Source of the DNA: Thiotrichales bacterium
GTDB taxonomy: Bacteria > Pseudomonadota > Gammaproteobacteria > HK1
DNA length: 36,474 bases
Direction: 5' to 3'
NCBI GenBank assembly: GCA_026709935.1
Contig: JAPOSC010000074.1
Span: forward strand, 1 to 36,474
Shown: piece after piece, positions 16,553-23,928 of the stretch
Layout of the letters: every line of letters starts with the position of its first letter
Numbering within the stretch: the stretch's first letter is position 1
Made by a program: the position numbers and the translations under genes
Notes under the pieces: generated by a model
Told to the model about the DNA's origin: nothing
Seen by the model: the letters and a program-made list of their open reading frames with translations, nothing else
Database searches by the model: none

Positions 16553-17234
16553 ACCGCAACCCCCTGAACTGCGGCCGGCTGAGCCGCGCCGACTCCGCGT
16601 GATGATCATCGATGATCACACGCTGTTCCGAAGCGGCTTGAGCGAGCTTATGGAGCGACGGGGTATCGAGGTGTGCGCGGCGGTCGGCGACGGCGAGGAG
16701 GGGTGCCGGCTCGCGGCCGACATCGAGCCGGACGTCGTGCTCCTCGATCTGCGCATGCCCGGATTCGACGGATTGTCCGTGCTCGACCGACTCGCAGGGC
16801 TCGGCCTGCGGTCGGCGGTCGTGATGCTCACCACCAGCACCGACGAGCGCGATCTCGTCACGTCGCTGCGCTCGGGTGCGCGCGGCTACCTCCTCAAGGA
16901 CATGGAGCCGGACCAGCTCGTCGACGCGCTGTCCGCGGTGGTCGGCGGAGAAACGGTGGTCGCCCCGGAAATGACGGGCGTTCTCGCGAAGGTGGTCAAG
17001 GGAGGAGCGCTGGACTCCGGTCGCCCGGACCGGTTCGCCACTCTCACGCCGCGTGAGTTCGAGATACTCCGCCACCTCGCCGAGGGGCAGAGCAACAAGG
17101 AGATCGCGCGGGATCTCGGCATCACCGATGGCACCGTCAAGCTGCACGTGCGCTCGATTCTGAGAAAGCTCGAGGTGCGCTCGCGGGTCGAGGCGGCGGT
17201 GCTCGCGGTCGAGGCGCGGATCTTCCAGCGATAG
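16542..17234 (+). CDS. NarL/FixJ-family response regulator
   Basis: The 230-residue protein is the cognate regulator of the kinase. The receiver domain (about 18-135) has the acidic pocket D24-D25, the phosphorylation site D69 in VVLLDLRMPG, and K119 in YLLKD. The LuxR-type helix-turn-helix (about 165-222) carries LTPREFEILRHLAEG and NKEIARDLGI followed by TVKLHVRSIL. The N-terminus has a Pro/Glu-rich extension from ATG 16542; the frame is open further upstream inside the kinase, but that start would lie deep within the other gene. It converges on cysG with only 15 bp between stops. Targets are unknown; nearby sulfur/siroheme genes are candidates by position only. Confidence 0.9.
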   Translation: MPPEPQPPELRPAEPRRLRVMIIDDHTLFRSGLSELMERRGIEVCAAVGDGEEGCRLAADIEPDVVLLDLRMPGFDGLSVLDRLAGLGLRSAVVMLTTSTDERDLVTSLRSGARGYLLKDMEPDQLVDALSAVVGGETVVAPEMTGVLAKVVKGGALDSGRPDRFATLTPREFEILRHLAEGQSNKEIARDLGITDGTVKLHVRSILRKLEVRSRVEAAVLAVEARIFQR

Positions 17235-17249
17235 CCCGAAATTTCCGAG

Positions 17250-18674
17250 CTATCCCGGCGTGCGCGAGGCGAATGCCGATTCCGAGCTCCGGCGCGGGTG
17301 GTACCAGGCGAGCTTGTCCTGCAGGCGGACAACCTCGCCGACGATGGCGAGCGTCGGTGCGCGCACCCCCTTCCCCTCGATGCTCGAGGCCAGGGTGCCG
17401 ACGGTGCCGGTGTGCACGACCTGCGCGGCGGTGGTGCCCTGCTCGATGAGCGCGGCCGGCGTCTCCGGCGGAAGCCCGTGCCGCAGCAGGCCGTCGCAAA
17501 TGGCCTCCAGCCCCGCGAGCCCCATGTAGATCACCACGGTCTGATGGGGACGGACGAGGCTGTCCCAGTCGAGAGTTTCTTCCTCGATCTTGTGGCGTCC
17601 TGTCACGAATATGCACGATTGAGCGTGATCGCGGTGGGTCAGGGGGATGCCCGCATAGGCCGCGCAGCCCGAGGCGGCGGTGATTCCGGGGACGACCTGG
17701 AACGGAACCCCGAGGGCCGCAAGGGTTTCGATCTCCTCTCCACCGCGACCGAAGATGAACGGATCGCCGCCCTTGAGTCGCAGCACCCGCTTCCCGTCGA
17801 GCGCGAGCCGGGCGAGCAGATCGTTGATCTGGGGCTGGGGGATTGCGTGGTGGCCGGGCTGCTTCCCGGCGTAGATGCGCTCGGCGTCGCGTCGGGTGAG
17901 ATCGAGTACTGCGTTCGACACCAGGCGGTCGTAGACGACGATGTCCGCTTTCTGCATGAGGCGCAGGGCCCTGAAGGTCAGCAGATCGGGATCTCCGGGG
18001 CCGGCCCCGACCAGATACACCTCGCCCGCCGCCTCCGCGCTCTCATGCTCGGCGAGGGCCGCGGCAAGTCCTGCGCGCGCTTCGGCCTCGCGTCCCGCGA
18101 GCACCTGCTCTCCGATCGGGCCATCCACCACGCCTTCGAGGAATCGGCGGCGCTGCGTGGAGTCGGAGATCCGCTCCACCACCTCCGGGCGGGTCTCGCC
18201 GAGGAATCGGGCGAGCCGACCGAACCGGGCGGGGATGAGCGTCTCCAGACGCGTGCGCAGGATGCGGGCGAGGATGGGCGCCGCCCCGCCGGTGGAGACC
18301 GCGGCGACCAGGGGTGAACGATCGAGAATCGAGGGCAGGATGAACGAGCACAGCGGCTTCCGATCCACCGCGTTCACCGGAATGCTCCGTTCGCGGGCGG
18401 CCATCGCTACCGCGTGCGCGCGCGCCTCGTCCTCCACGGCGATGACCACGAGCCGCACGCCATCCAGGTCGGCGTCGCGAAACGCACGCCGGCGCCAGGT
18501 GACCCCGGCCTCCCGGGTGAGTTCGCGCAGCCCCGGGGTGAGTTCGGTCGCGACGACGACGAGTCGTGCGCCGGCCCGCAGAAGTAGCCGGACCTTGGGC
18601 TCGGCTGCCTGCGAACCGCCGACCAGCAGACAGGGCTCGCCCTTGACGGCGAGGAAAATCGGCAGGTAGTCCAT
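17250..18674 (-). CDS. cysG: siroheme synthase CysG (trifunctional)
   Basis: CysG converts uroporphyrinogen III to siroheme, the cofactor of sulfite and nitrite reductases. The 474-residue length is typical. The N-terminal NAD-dependent dehydrogenase/ferrochelatase half has a GGSQAA nucleotide-binding start, the conserved [12 protein letters not shown] with the catalytic Asp, and [16 protein letters not shown]. The C-terminal SAM-dependent methyltransferase half (from about 215) has [31 protein letters not shown] and [10 protein letters not shown]. In the phosphoserine loop the second Ser of the E. coli-type SSGG is Thr here (STGG). It is transcribed towards the narL-like gene and away from the acidic-protein/rhodanese group. 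Siroheme supply fits the DsrN-like and DsrR-like neighbours. Confidence 0.95.
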   Translation of the reverse strand: MDYLPIFLAVKGEPCLLVGGSQAAEPKVRLLLRAGARLVVVATELTPGLRELTREAGVTWRRRAFRDADLDGVRLVVIAVEDEARAHAVAMAARERSIPVNAVDRKPLCSFILPSILDRSPLVAAVSTGGAAPILARILRTRLETLIPARFGRLARFLGETRPEVVERISDSTQRRRFLEGVVDGPIGEQVLAGREAEARAGLAAALAEHESAEAAGEVYLVGAGPGDPDLLTFRALRLMQKADIVVYDRLVSNAVLDLTRRDAERIYAGKQPGHHAIPQPQINDLLARLALDGKRVLRLKGGDPFIFGRGGEEIETLAALGVPFQVVPGITAASGCAAYAGIPLTHRDHAQSCIFVTGRHKIEEETLDWDSLVRPHQTVVIYMGLAGLEAICDGLLRHGLPPETPAALIEQGTTAAQVVHTGTVGTLASSIEGKGVRAPTLAIVGEVVRLQDKLAWYHPRRSSESAFASRTPG

Positions 18675-19120
18675 GGGACGCGGGACCTCGCGGCGGGTGC
18701 GGCGCTCGTGGGTTCATTCGAACGCCCGGACCGGCGTGCAATCAAGTGATTCGATCGGGTGCCTCGATGGGTATCCCGCAGCCTTCCCCCTCACACCCCC
18801 TCTATCCCCCACCTGAGTTTCCAAGGTGCAAGAGGATGACGAAGAGGATGATCATCCCCGTAATCCGGCGTGGAAGATGCCGCGAACCGTGCGCGCGGGT
18901 CGATATCTCCAGGGAGAGGGTGTCCGGAATTCGGCCTCGTCCGGCAGGCTTGCGCGGCGCGGCGGGCTTTGCCGCTCGCAGCGTTGCCACGAGCCGGCCC
19001 GCGTGGCAGGCTCGCAGTGGAGCGCAACGGATGGCGGGGCGCGATTCGGCGGGGAAGGCCCGAAGTCGGGTCGGCCCGAAGTCGGGTCGGTGATATCCGC
19101 ATTGGCCTGGGAGGTGATCG
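18675..19120. other. divergent intergenic region between cysG and the acidic-protein gene
   Basis: I see no supported gene in these 446 bp. They hold the start regions of two divergent units. A pyrimidine-rich stretch (about 18783-18816, mostly C and T on the plus strand) lies in the cysG upstream part. An exact tandem repeat lies near the other end and is listed separately. A strong Shine-Dalgarno, GGAGGTGAT, sits just before ATG 19121. Confidence 0.55.
19057..19088. repeat. two exact 16-bp tandem repeats upstream of the acidic-protein gene
   Basis: The unit ggcccgaagtcgggtc occurs twice without a mismatch. Each copy contains the dyad CCCGA-AG-TCGGG. The pair ends 32 bp before ATG 19121, a place where a regulator could act. 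Equally, it may just be another of the tandem duplications frequent in this window. Confidence 0.5.
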
Positions 19121-19327
19121 ATGACCATCGTTGGGAGGTTGTTCGCGATCCTGGTGCTGGCGACGCTCGCGGTCCACGCTGGCGCCGGCGTGCGATATCC
19201 CGCGTCGGATGGCGGCGCGGACGTGCTCCATCAGCAAGATGGCGTTCAGCCGGGTGGCGTGTTGCTCAAGGAAGAGGAGGAGGACGAGGAAGAAGAGGAG
19301 GAGGACGAAGAACCGGATTGCGAGTGA
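19121..19327 (+). CDS. small secreted protein with a poly-acidic tail
   Basis: The 68-residue product starts with a good Sec signal peptide (MTIVGRLFAILVLATLAVHAGA), continues with about 27 ordinary residues and ends in some 17 residues that are nearly all Glu or Asp, closing with EPDCE. The mature protein of about 46 residues would be strongly acidic with a single cysteine near its end. The Shine-Dalgarno GGAGGTGAT is among the best in the window, which argues for a real gene. No family is recognised. It precedes an exported rhodanese gene in the same direction, so a periplasmic role in binding cations or interacting with a sulfur-handling protein is possible but unproven. Confidence 0.7.
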   Translation: MTIVGRLFAILVLATLAVHAGAGVRYPASDGGADVLHQQDGVQPGGVLLKEEEEDEEEEEEDEEPDCE

Positions 19328-19335
19328 GGCACTCG
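19321..19335 (+). other. short hairpin over the stop codon of the acidic-protein gene
   Basis: CGAGTG and CACTCG form a perfect 6-bp stem with a 3-nt loop, and the TGA stop lies within it. There is no T-run after it, so termination is doubtful. It could affect mRNA stability. Confidence 0.3.
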
Positions 19336-19539
19336 TTGCGGAACTCTCCCCGGTGGGACGCCCGCCGGGGTGGGTTCGGAGCGACTGCCTTCCGCATACC
19401 GGCCGAGCGATCCGGCGGTCCGCCGGCGGCGCGATCCGCCCTGGACCTGGCCTGAATCCGGCCTGAACCGGGTTGTGGAGTCGGGGCGCACAGGCGGCGG
19501 AATGGCTCGGGGTGAGATGCGATCCCAGCCGCTGGGGTG

Positions 19540-19553
19540 CTGCAACCTTGCAG
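19540..19553. promoter_or_regulatory. dyad upstream of the rhodanese gene
   Basis: CTGCAA-CC-TTGCAG is a perfect 6-bp inverted repeat in the 296-bp gap between the acidic-protein and rhodanese genes, about 70 bp upstream of ATG 19624. It is a candidate operator or short hairpin. The rest of the gap holds an imperfect direct repeat (ggcctgaa twice near 19447-19466) and no gene I can support. Confidence 0.3.
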
Positions 19554-19623
19554 GTATGGAGATGGTATCGAGGTGATCCGGAGTCAGGATCACGAGAGTT
19601 CGTCAGACCGAGAGGAGAAAACG

Positions 19624-20277
19624 ATGATGCGCACGGTCAACGTATTTTTCGCAGCCGCGGCTGCGACCATGCTGGCGGCCCCGGCAGTGGCGGAAGTCGA
19701 AGTCAACATCATGCCGGGGGTGCCGTCGGTGGAAGTGGTGCACATGGGTCAGAAGGTCGTGATCCAGCGTAATCAGGACCAGAAGAACACCGTCAACCCG
19801 GCGTTCGCCAAGACTTCGCGCAAGTGCCCGCCATTCTGCATCCAGCCGACGAGCCTGGGCCCGGGGGTCGAGACCATCGGCGAGGACGAGGTGCTGCGTT
19901 ACGCCAGGGCCATGAGCGAAGGCGACGCCAGCATCGTGCTGGTCGATTCGCGCACCCCGGACTGGGTGGAGCGGGGGACGATCCCGTCCGCCGTCAATCA
20001 GCCGTGGACCTCGCTCAATCCCGCGAAGGGCGCCGATCCCATCACGATCTCGGAGATCATGGAGGACGTCTTCAACGTCAAATCCAACGAGGAGCTGATG
20101 GACTTCTCGCAGTGCAAGACCGCAGTCCTGTTCTGCAACGGAATGTGGTGCGGTCAGTCCCCGAACAACATCAGGAACCTGCTGAAGTTCGGCTACCCCG
20201 CGCACAAGATCAAGTGGTACCGGGGGGGCATGCAGAACTGGGAGGTTCTGGGACTCACCACCGTCCCGGGCGGCTGA
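19624..20277 (+). CDS. exported rhodanese-like sulfurtransferase
   Basis: The 217-residue protein begins with a signal peptide (cleavage probably after AVA-E at residue 23-24), so the rhodanese domain works in the periplasm. The segment NPAFAKTSRKCPPFC (C68, C72) is a conserved Cys pair of this particular family. The rhodanese fold follows, with LVDSRTPDWVERGTIP and an active-site loop FCNGMWCGQSP containing C171 and C176, then KWYRGGMQNWEVLG. It resembles the group with CxxxxC-type active loops seen in sulfur-oxidising and quinoprotein-containing bacteria, which handle thiol-bound or sulfane sulfur. GAGGAG stands upstream of tandem ATGs at 19624 and 19627. The frame is open further upstream, but only this start gives a signal peptide. 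TusA, a cytoplasmic sulfur carrier, is encoded two genes downstream. Confidence 0.88.
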   Translation: MMRTVNVFFAAAAATMLAAPAVAEVEVNIMPGVPSVEVVHMGQKVVIQRNQDQKNTVNPAFAKTSRKCPPFCIQPTSLGPGVETIGEDEVLRYARAMSEGDASIVLVDSRTPDWVERGTIPSAVNQPWTSLNPAKGADPITISEIMEDVFNVKSNEELMDFSQCKTAVLFCNGMWCGQSPNNIRNLLKFGYPAHKIKWYRGGMQNWEVLGLTTVPGG

Positions 20278-20289
20278 ACCGCGACCCCG

Positions 20290-20318
20290 GCCGACGGGCG
20301 GCGCCGCCGCCCGTCGGC
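20290..20318 (+). terminator. perfect 13-bp hairpin after the rhodanese gene
   Basis: GCCGACGGGCGGC pairs exactly with GCCGCCCGTCGGC across a 3-nt loop, 12 bp after the rhodanese stop. The stem is very GC-rich, but no T-run follows, so it may be a weak or Rho-assisted terminator, or an mRNA 3'-end stabiliser that lowers expression of the downstream genes. Confidence 0.5.
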
Positions 20319-20360
20319 GCTGCCGCGCTGTCTGCGTCCACCCCCGGGGGCGCGCCACGA

Positions 20361-20582
20361 TTGCCCTACTTCATCTACAAGCTGCGCCCGCCGCTGCCGC
20401 CGGAGAGCGCGGGCTCGTTCGAGGCCTACCGAGAGGCGCGCACCGCAGTGCGGGCAATGCGCCGCGCTCTCGGCCGCGACGATCCCGTGACGGTGCGGAT
20501 GGTATTCGCACCGAACGAGGCGCAGGCCGAGCGGCTCCTGACCGAACGCCGCGAGCCGCGCCCCCTCGGCGAAGACGCGTGA
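20361..20582 (+). CDS. small conserved-looking protein between rhodanese and TusA
   Basis: The 73-residue product begins PYFIYKLRPP after a TTG start, has a Glu/Arg-rich helical centre (FEAYREARTAVRAMRRAL), then VTVRMVFAPNEAQAERLL and ends PLGEDA. I recall similar short proteins in gammaproteobacteria, without a known function. There is no signal peptide, so it would be cytoplasmic. TTG 20361 is chosen because the protein-like sequence begins there; no ATG is available nearby in frame. It follows the hairpin after the rhodanese gene and precedes tusA. Confidence 0.6.
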   Translation: MPYFIYKLRPPLPPESAGSFEAYREARTAVRAMRRALGRDDPVTVRMVFAPNEAQAERLLTERREPRPLGEDA

Positions 20583-20703
20583 GCCGTCCGAGAGCGTCGG
20601 TTCGGCTCTGGCGACGCAGGCCGGGCGAGCCGAAGACGGGCGTCCGAACGGCAAGATCGGCGCGGCGGTCCATCCGACATCGGCGTTGTGCGACAGCCAG
20701 CCC

Positions 20704-20751
20704 GAAAATTTCACCGAGCCGAGCCCACGGCCACGAATCGGTGAAGTTTCC
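20704..20751. repeat. 48-bp inverted-repeat element upstream of tusA
   Basis: GAAAATTTCACCGA and TCGGTGAAGTTTCC are inverted copies (12 of 14 positions pair) separated by 20 bp, with weaker similarity continuing outwards. The AT-rich arms stand out from the GC-rich surroundings. It lies in the 220-bp gap before tusA, which otherwise contains no gene I can support. It could be a hairpin terminator, an operator, or a small palindromic mobile repeat. Confidence 0.5.
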
Positions 20752-20802
20752 AAGCCAGCATGAAGGGTTCCCGATCCGGCGGGCCCTGATGAGGATCAAG
20801 CG

Positions 20803-21033
20803 ATGACGGAATTCGATCAGGAACTCGATGCGTGCGGCCTGAGCTGCCCGTTGCCGATACTCCGGGCCAAGAAGGCGCTCACCCGGATGACGAGCGGACA
20901 GGTCCTGCGCATTATCGCGACCGACCCCGGGTCGGTGAAGGACTTCGAGGCGTTCTCGCGCCAGACCGGAAACGAGCTGCTGGAATCGACCGAGGACGGC
21001 GGCAGGTTCTACTACCGGCTGAGGAAGGCGTAG
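20803..21033 (+). CDS. tusA: TusA-family sulfur carrier protein
   Basis: TusA proteins carry sulfane sulfur as a persulfide on a conserved cysteine and pass it to tRNA-thiolation, cofactor synthesis or, in sulfur oxidisers, to DsrEFH/DsrC and related enzymes. The 76-residue product has the family signature DACGLSCPLPILRAKKAL with the active cysteine C15 in the CPxP motif, a second Cys at 11, and the expected fold length. GAGG lies about nine bases before the ATG. It ends 16 bp before the convergent ABC transporter gene. Its position behind a rhodanese suggests a sulfur-relay role, by inference. Confidence 0.92.
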   Translation: MTEFDQELDACGLSCPLPILRAKKALTRMTSGQVLRIIATDPGSVKDFEAFSRQTGNELLESTEDGGRFYYRLRKA

Positions 21034-21049
21034 CCTTCATTTGCGAGGT

Positions 21050-22078
21050 TCATGGTGCCTCAGGTGTCCAGGCACTACGGTCGTGATGCGGCGCTGTGCC
21101 GTCGTCGCCGACGAGGTGGCACGCGACGCGGTGCCCGGGCCGGATGGTGCGCAGCCGCGGTGCCTCGCTTCTGCACCGGTTCTCGGCGAACGGACACCGG
21201 CCGGCGAACCGACACCCCGGTGGAGGATCGATCGGGCTGGGCGGATCGCCGCTGAGCCGTATCCGCCTCGAAGCATGGTCAACTCTCGCACGGGCCGACG
21301 GCACCGCTGAAAGGAGCGCCCACGTGTAGGGGTGCAGCGGCCCGCCGAACAGAGAGATTCGGTCCGCCTGCTCGACGATCTGCCCGAGGTACATCACCGC
21401 AATCTCGTCGCAGATGTACTGCACCACGCCAAGGTCGTGGGATATGAACAGGTAGGTCAGCGTTCGTTCGCGCTGCAGTCTCTGCAGCAGGTTCAGAATC
21501 TGGGCCTGGATCGCGACGTCGAGCGCTGACACCGGTTCGTCGCACACCACGAGTCGCGGGTGCGTGGCGAGCGCCCTCGCCACTCCGATCCGCTGACGCT
21601 GACCGCCTGAGAACTGATGCGGGAAGAGGAAGCGCTGCTCGGGACGAAGGCCTACCTCGGTGAACAGCTCGGCCACCCGGTCGGCGCGCTCGGTCACCGC
21701 ACCCACCCCCATCAGGTCGAGCGGCTCCCGAACTATGTCGCCCGCCCGGGTGCGGGGGTTCAGCGAGCTGTAGGGATCCTGGAAAATGATCTGGAAATCG
21801 CGGCGGGCGTGACGCAGGGCGTCGTCTCCGAGATCGCTCAGCACGGTTTCTCCGAGCCGGATGCGCCCGGCCGTGATCTCCACCAGCCGCATCACCGCGA
21901 GCGCGGTCGTCGACTTGCCCGAGCCGCTTTCGCCGACCAGACCGAAGGTGGTGCCCTGTGGCACTTCGAACGAGATTCCGTCCACCGCGTGCACCTTCGA
22001 GTGCGGCCCCCACGGCACCCGCCGCGGCAGCTTGAAGTGAACCCGAAGGTTGCTGACCTGGAGCATGCTATCGCTCAT
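21050..22078 (-). CDS. oppF: oligopeptide-type ABC transporter, ATP-binding protein (OppF/DppF)
   Basis: This is one of the two ATPases that energise peptide-type import. The 342-residue protein has Walker A GESGSGKST, the Q-loop region FQDPYSSLNPRT, the signature FSGGQRQRIG, Walker B LVVCDEPVSALD and the switch His in FISHDLGVV. The C-terminal oligopeptide-binding extension carries four Cys in the order GCRFAGRCPFAENRCR then ACHL, as in members with a C-terminal Fe-S site. ATG 22078 overlaps the end of the upstream ATPase gene by 11 bp; a longer frame is open but adds unrelated residues. Confidence 0.93.
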   Translation of the reverse strand: MSDSMLQVSNLRVHFKLPRRVPWGPHSKVHAVDGISFEVPQGTTFGLVGESGSGKSTTALAVMRLVEITAGRIRLGETVLSDLGDDALRHARRDFQIIFQDPYSSLNPRTRAGDIVREPLDLMGVGAVTERADRVAELFTEVGLRPEQRFLFPHQFSGGQRQRIGVARALATHPRLVVCDEPVSALDVAIQAQILNLLQRLQRERTLTYLFISHDLGVVQYICDEIAVMYLGQIVEQADRISLFGGPLHPYTWALLSAVPSARARVDHASRRIRLSGDPPSPIDPPPGCRFAGRCPFAENRCRSEAPRLRTIRPGHRVACHLVGDDGTAPHHDRSAWTPEAP

Positions 22079-23048
22079 GCAGCCAGCAGGCCACGCGATG
22101 CTCGTCCCCACCTTCGAGCGGCGGCGCCTGCTCGCGGCACAGAGCCGTCGCGTGATTGCAACGCGGAGCGAACGCGCAGCCCCGTCCGAGGGCGGTGAGC
22201 GCCGGTACCATGCCCGCGATCTCGGTGAGCGGTCGTCGCTCGGGCGATGGCCGTTCCTCCAGGTGCGGTACGCAGTTGATGAGGCCGCGCGTGTAGGGGT
22301 GAAGTGGATCCCCGAGAATGACCTCGACCGGCCCCTCCTCGACGATTCGGCCCGCGTACATCACCACCACCCGTTCCGCCATCTCCGCGATCGCCCCCAT
22401 ATCATGGGTGATGAGGATGATCGAGGTGCCGGTGCGTTCCTTCAGATCAATCAGCAGGTCGAAGATCTGAGCCTGAACGGTGACGTCGAGGGCGGTGGTG
22501 GGCTCGTCGGCGATCAGCAACCGCGGGCCGCAGGCGAGGCCAATTGCGATCATCACCCGCTGGCGCATGCCGCCCGAGAGCTGGTGCGGGTACTCCGCAA
22601 TCCGACGCTCCGGAACCGGAATCCCGACTGCGGCCAGCATCTCCACCGCGCGGTCCAGAGCCTCGCGCTTGCTCAATCCCTGGTGCAGCCGCACCGTCTC
22701 CGCGATCTGATTCCCGACCGAGAACACCGGGTTGAGCGAGGTCATCGGCTCCTGGAACACCATTGAGACCTCGTTGCCGCGAATCTCGCGCATGCGCGCC
22801 TCGGTCGCGGTGAGCAGGTTCTCGCCGTCGAGCCGGATGATCCCGCCCGCGATGCGGCCCGGGGGCTGGGGCACGAGGCGCATGATGGTGAGCGCAGTCA
22901 TACTCTTGCCGCAGCCCGACTCGCCAACGATGCCCAGCGTCGAGCCAGACGACAGGCTGAAGCCCACCCGGTTGAGGACTCGGGCGATGCCATCTCGGGT
23001 CCTGAACTCGACCTCGACGTCGCTCAGCTCCAGCAGCGGGGCGCTCAC
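22068..23048 (-). CDS. oppD: oligopeptide-type ABC transporter, ATP-binding protein (OppD/DppD)
   Basis: This is the second ATPase of the transporter. The 326-residue product has Walker [10 protein letters not shown], the Q-loop [11 protein letters not shown], the signature [12 protein letters not shown], Walker [13 protein letters not shown] and the switch LITHDMGAI, followed by the C-terminal peptide-transporter extension with Cys residues ([17 protein letters not shown]). The Walker A ends in Met after Lys-Ser where Thr is more usual. The start is GTG 23048, which overlaps the oppC stop (GTGA). The longer open frame upstream is antisense-like junk. Confidence 0.93.
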   Translation of the reverse strand: MSAPLLELSDVEVEFRTRDGIARVLNRVGFSLSSGSTLGIVGESGCGKSMTALTIMRLVPQPPGRIAGGIIRLDGENLLTATEARMREIRGNEVSMVFQEPMTSLNPVFSVGNQIAETVRLHQGLSKREALDRAVEMLAAVGIPVPERRIAEYPHQLSGGMRQRVMIAIGLACGPRLLIADEPTTALDVTVQAQIFDLLIDLKERTGTSIILITHDMGAIAEMAERVVVMYAGRIVEEGPVEVILGDPLHPYTRGLINCVPHLEERPSPERRPLTEIAGMVPALTALGRGCAFAPRCNHATALCREQAPPLEGGDEHRVACWLHER

Positions 23049-23914
23049 CGGTCGCGCAGTTTCGGGTTGAGGGCGTCGGTCAGACCGTCGCCGATGAGGC
23101 TCACGCTCAGCACGGTGACGAAGATCGCGAGTCCCGGAAAGGTCACCGCCCACCATGCGTCCACCACGAAGTCGCGGTTGAAGCCGATCATCAGCCCCCA
23201 ACTCATGACGTTCGGATCGCCGAGCCCGAGGAACGAGAGCCCGGCCTCGAACAGGATCGCGACGCCGATGGTCAGGGTGGCGGAGACGATGAGGGGCGGC
23301 AGGGCGTTGGGCAGGATCACCCGCCAGATGAGGCGCCGGTTGCGGGCTCCGATGGCGCGTGCCGCCTTGACGTACTCCAGTTCCTTGATCTTGAGGAACT
23401 CGGCCCGGGTGAGGCGAGCCACCGGTGGCCAGCTCACCACCCCGATGGCGATGGCGATGGTGGCGAGACTCTGGCTGAAGAGGCTCACCAGCACCATCGC
23501 GAAGAGGAGCGCTGGCAGCACTTGGAAGAACTCGGTGAGGCGCATGAGTATCTCGTCGACGAATCCGCCGTAGAACCCGGCGGCGGCGCCGATGCTGATG
23601 CCGATGACCACCGTGATCAGCGCGGCGCTGGCGCCCACCGCCAGCGTGGCCCGCCCGCCGTGGATGATCCCGGCCAGCACGTCGCGCCCGACGAAGTCGG
23701 AGCCGAGCGGAATCTCGGGCGCATCGCCGGGCGGAGCCAGCGGTCCCCACACGATGTCGAAGGGATCGACCGGGTAGAAAGCGGGCATGACGAGCGTCAG
23801 CGCGAGCACCAGTGTCATCAGCAACAATCCGGCGATCGCCGACTTGTTGCGGATGAACATCGCCCACGCCTCGCGCGCAGGGTTGTGCGCGGTGGTGTCG
23901 GTTGGTGCGGACAT
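23045..23914 (-). CDS. oppC: oligopeptide-type ABC transporter permease (OppC/DppC)
   Basis: This 289-residue inner-membrane permease has an N-terminal cytoplasmic stretch, a first helix ([17 protein letters not shown]), a periplasmic loop with the [19 protein letters not shown] motif, and five further helices. The EAA motif contacting the ATPase is [17 protein letters not shown] with the usual ILPN following. ATG 23914 lies 14 bp after the oppB stop. It is coupled downstream to oppD. Confidence 0.93.
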   Translation of the reverse strand: MSAPTDTTAHNPAREAWAMFIRNKSAIAGLLLMTLVLALTLVMPAFYPVDPFDIVWGPLAPPGDAPEIPLGSDFVGRDVLAGIIHGGRATLAVGASAALITVVIGISIGAAAGFYGGFVDEILMRLTEFFQVLPALLFAMVLVSLFSQSLATIAIAIGVVSWPPVARLTRAEFLKIKELEYVKAARAIGARNRRLIWRVILPNALPPLIVSATLTIGVAILFEAGLSFLGLGDPNVMSWGLMIGFNRDFVVDAWWAVTFPGLAIFVTVLSVSLIGDGLTDALNPKLRDR

Positions 23915-23928
23915 GGGGTGCGGGACGT

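Noticed and set aside
18826..19455. 209-codon plus-strand ORF overlapping the acidic-protein gene
   Set aside because: Arg/Gly-rich with no motif. The overlapping 68-codon gene has a signal peptide and a very strong Shine-Dalgarno.
22068..23867. N-terminal half of the long frame containing oppD
   Set aside because: Upstream of GTG 23048 it is the shadow of oppC. OppC in the other frame has clear permease features.
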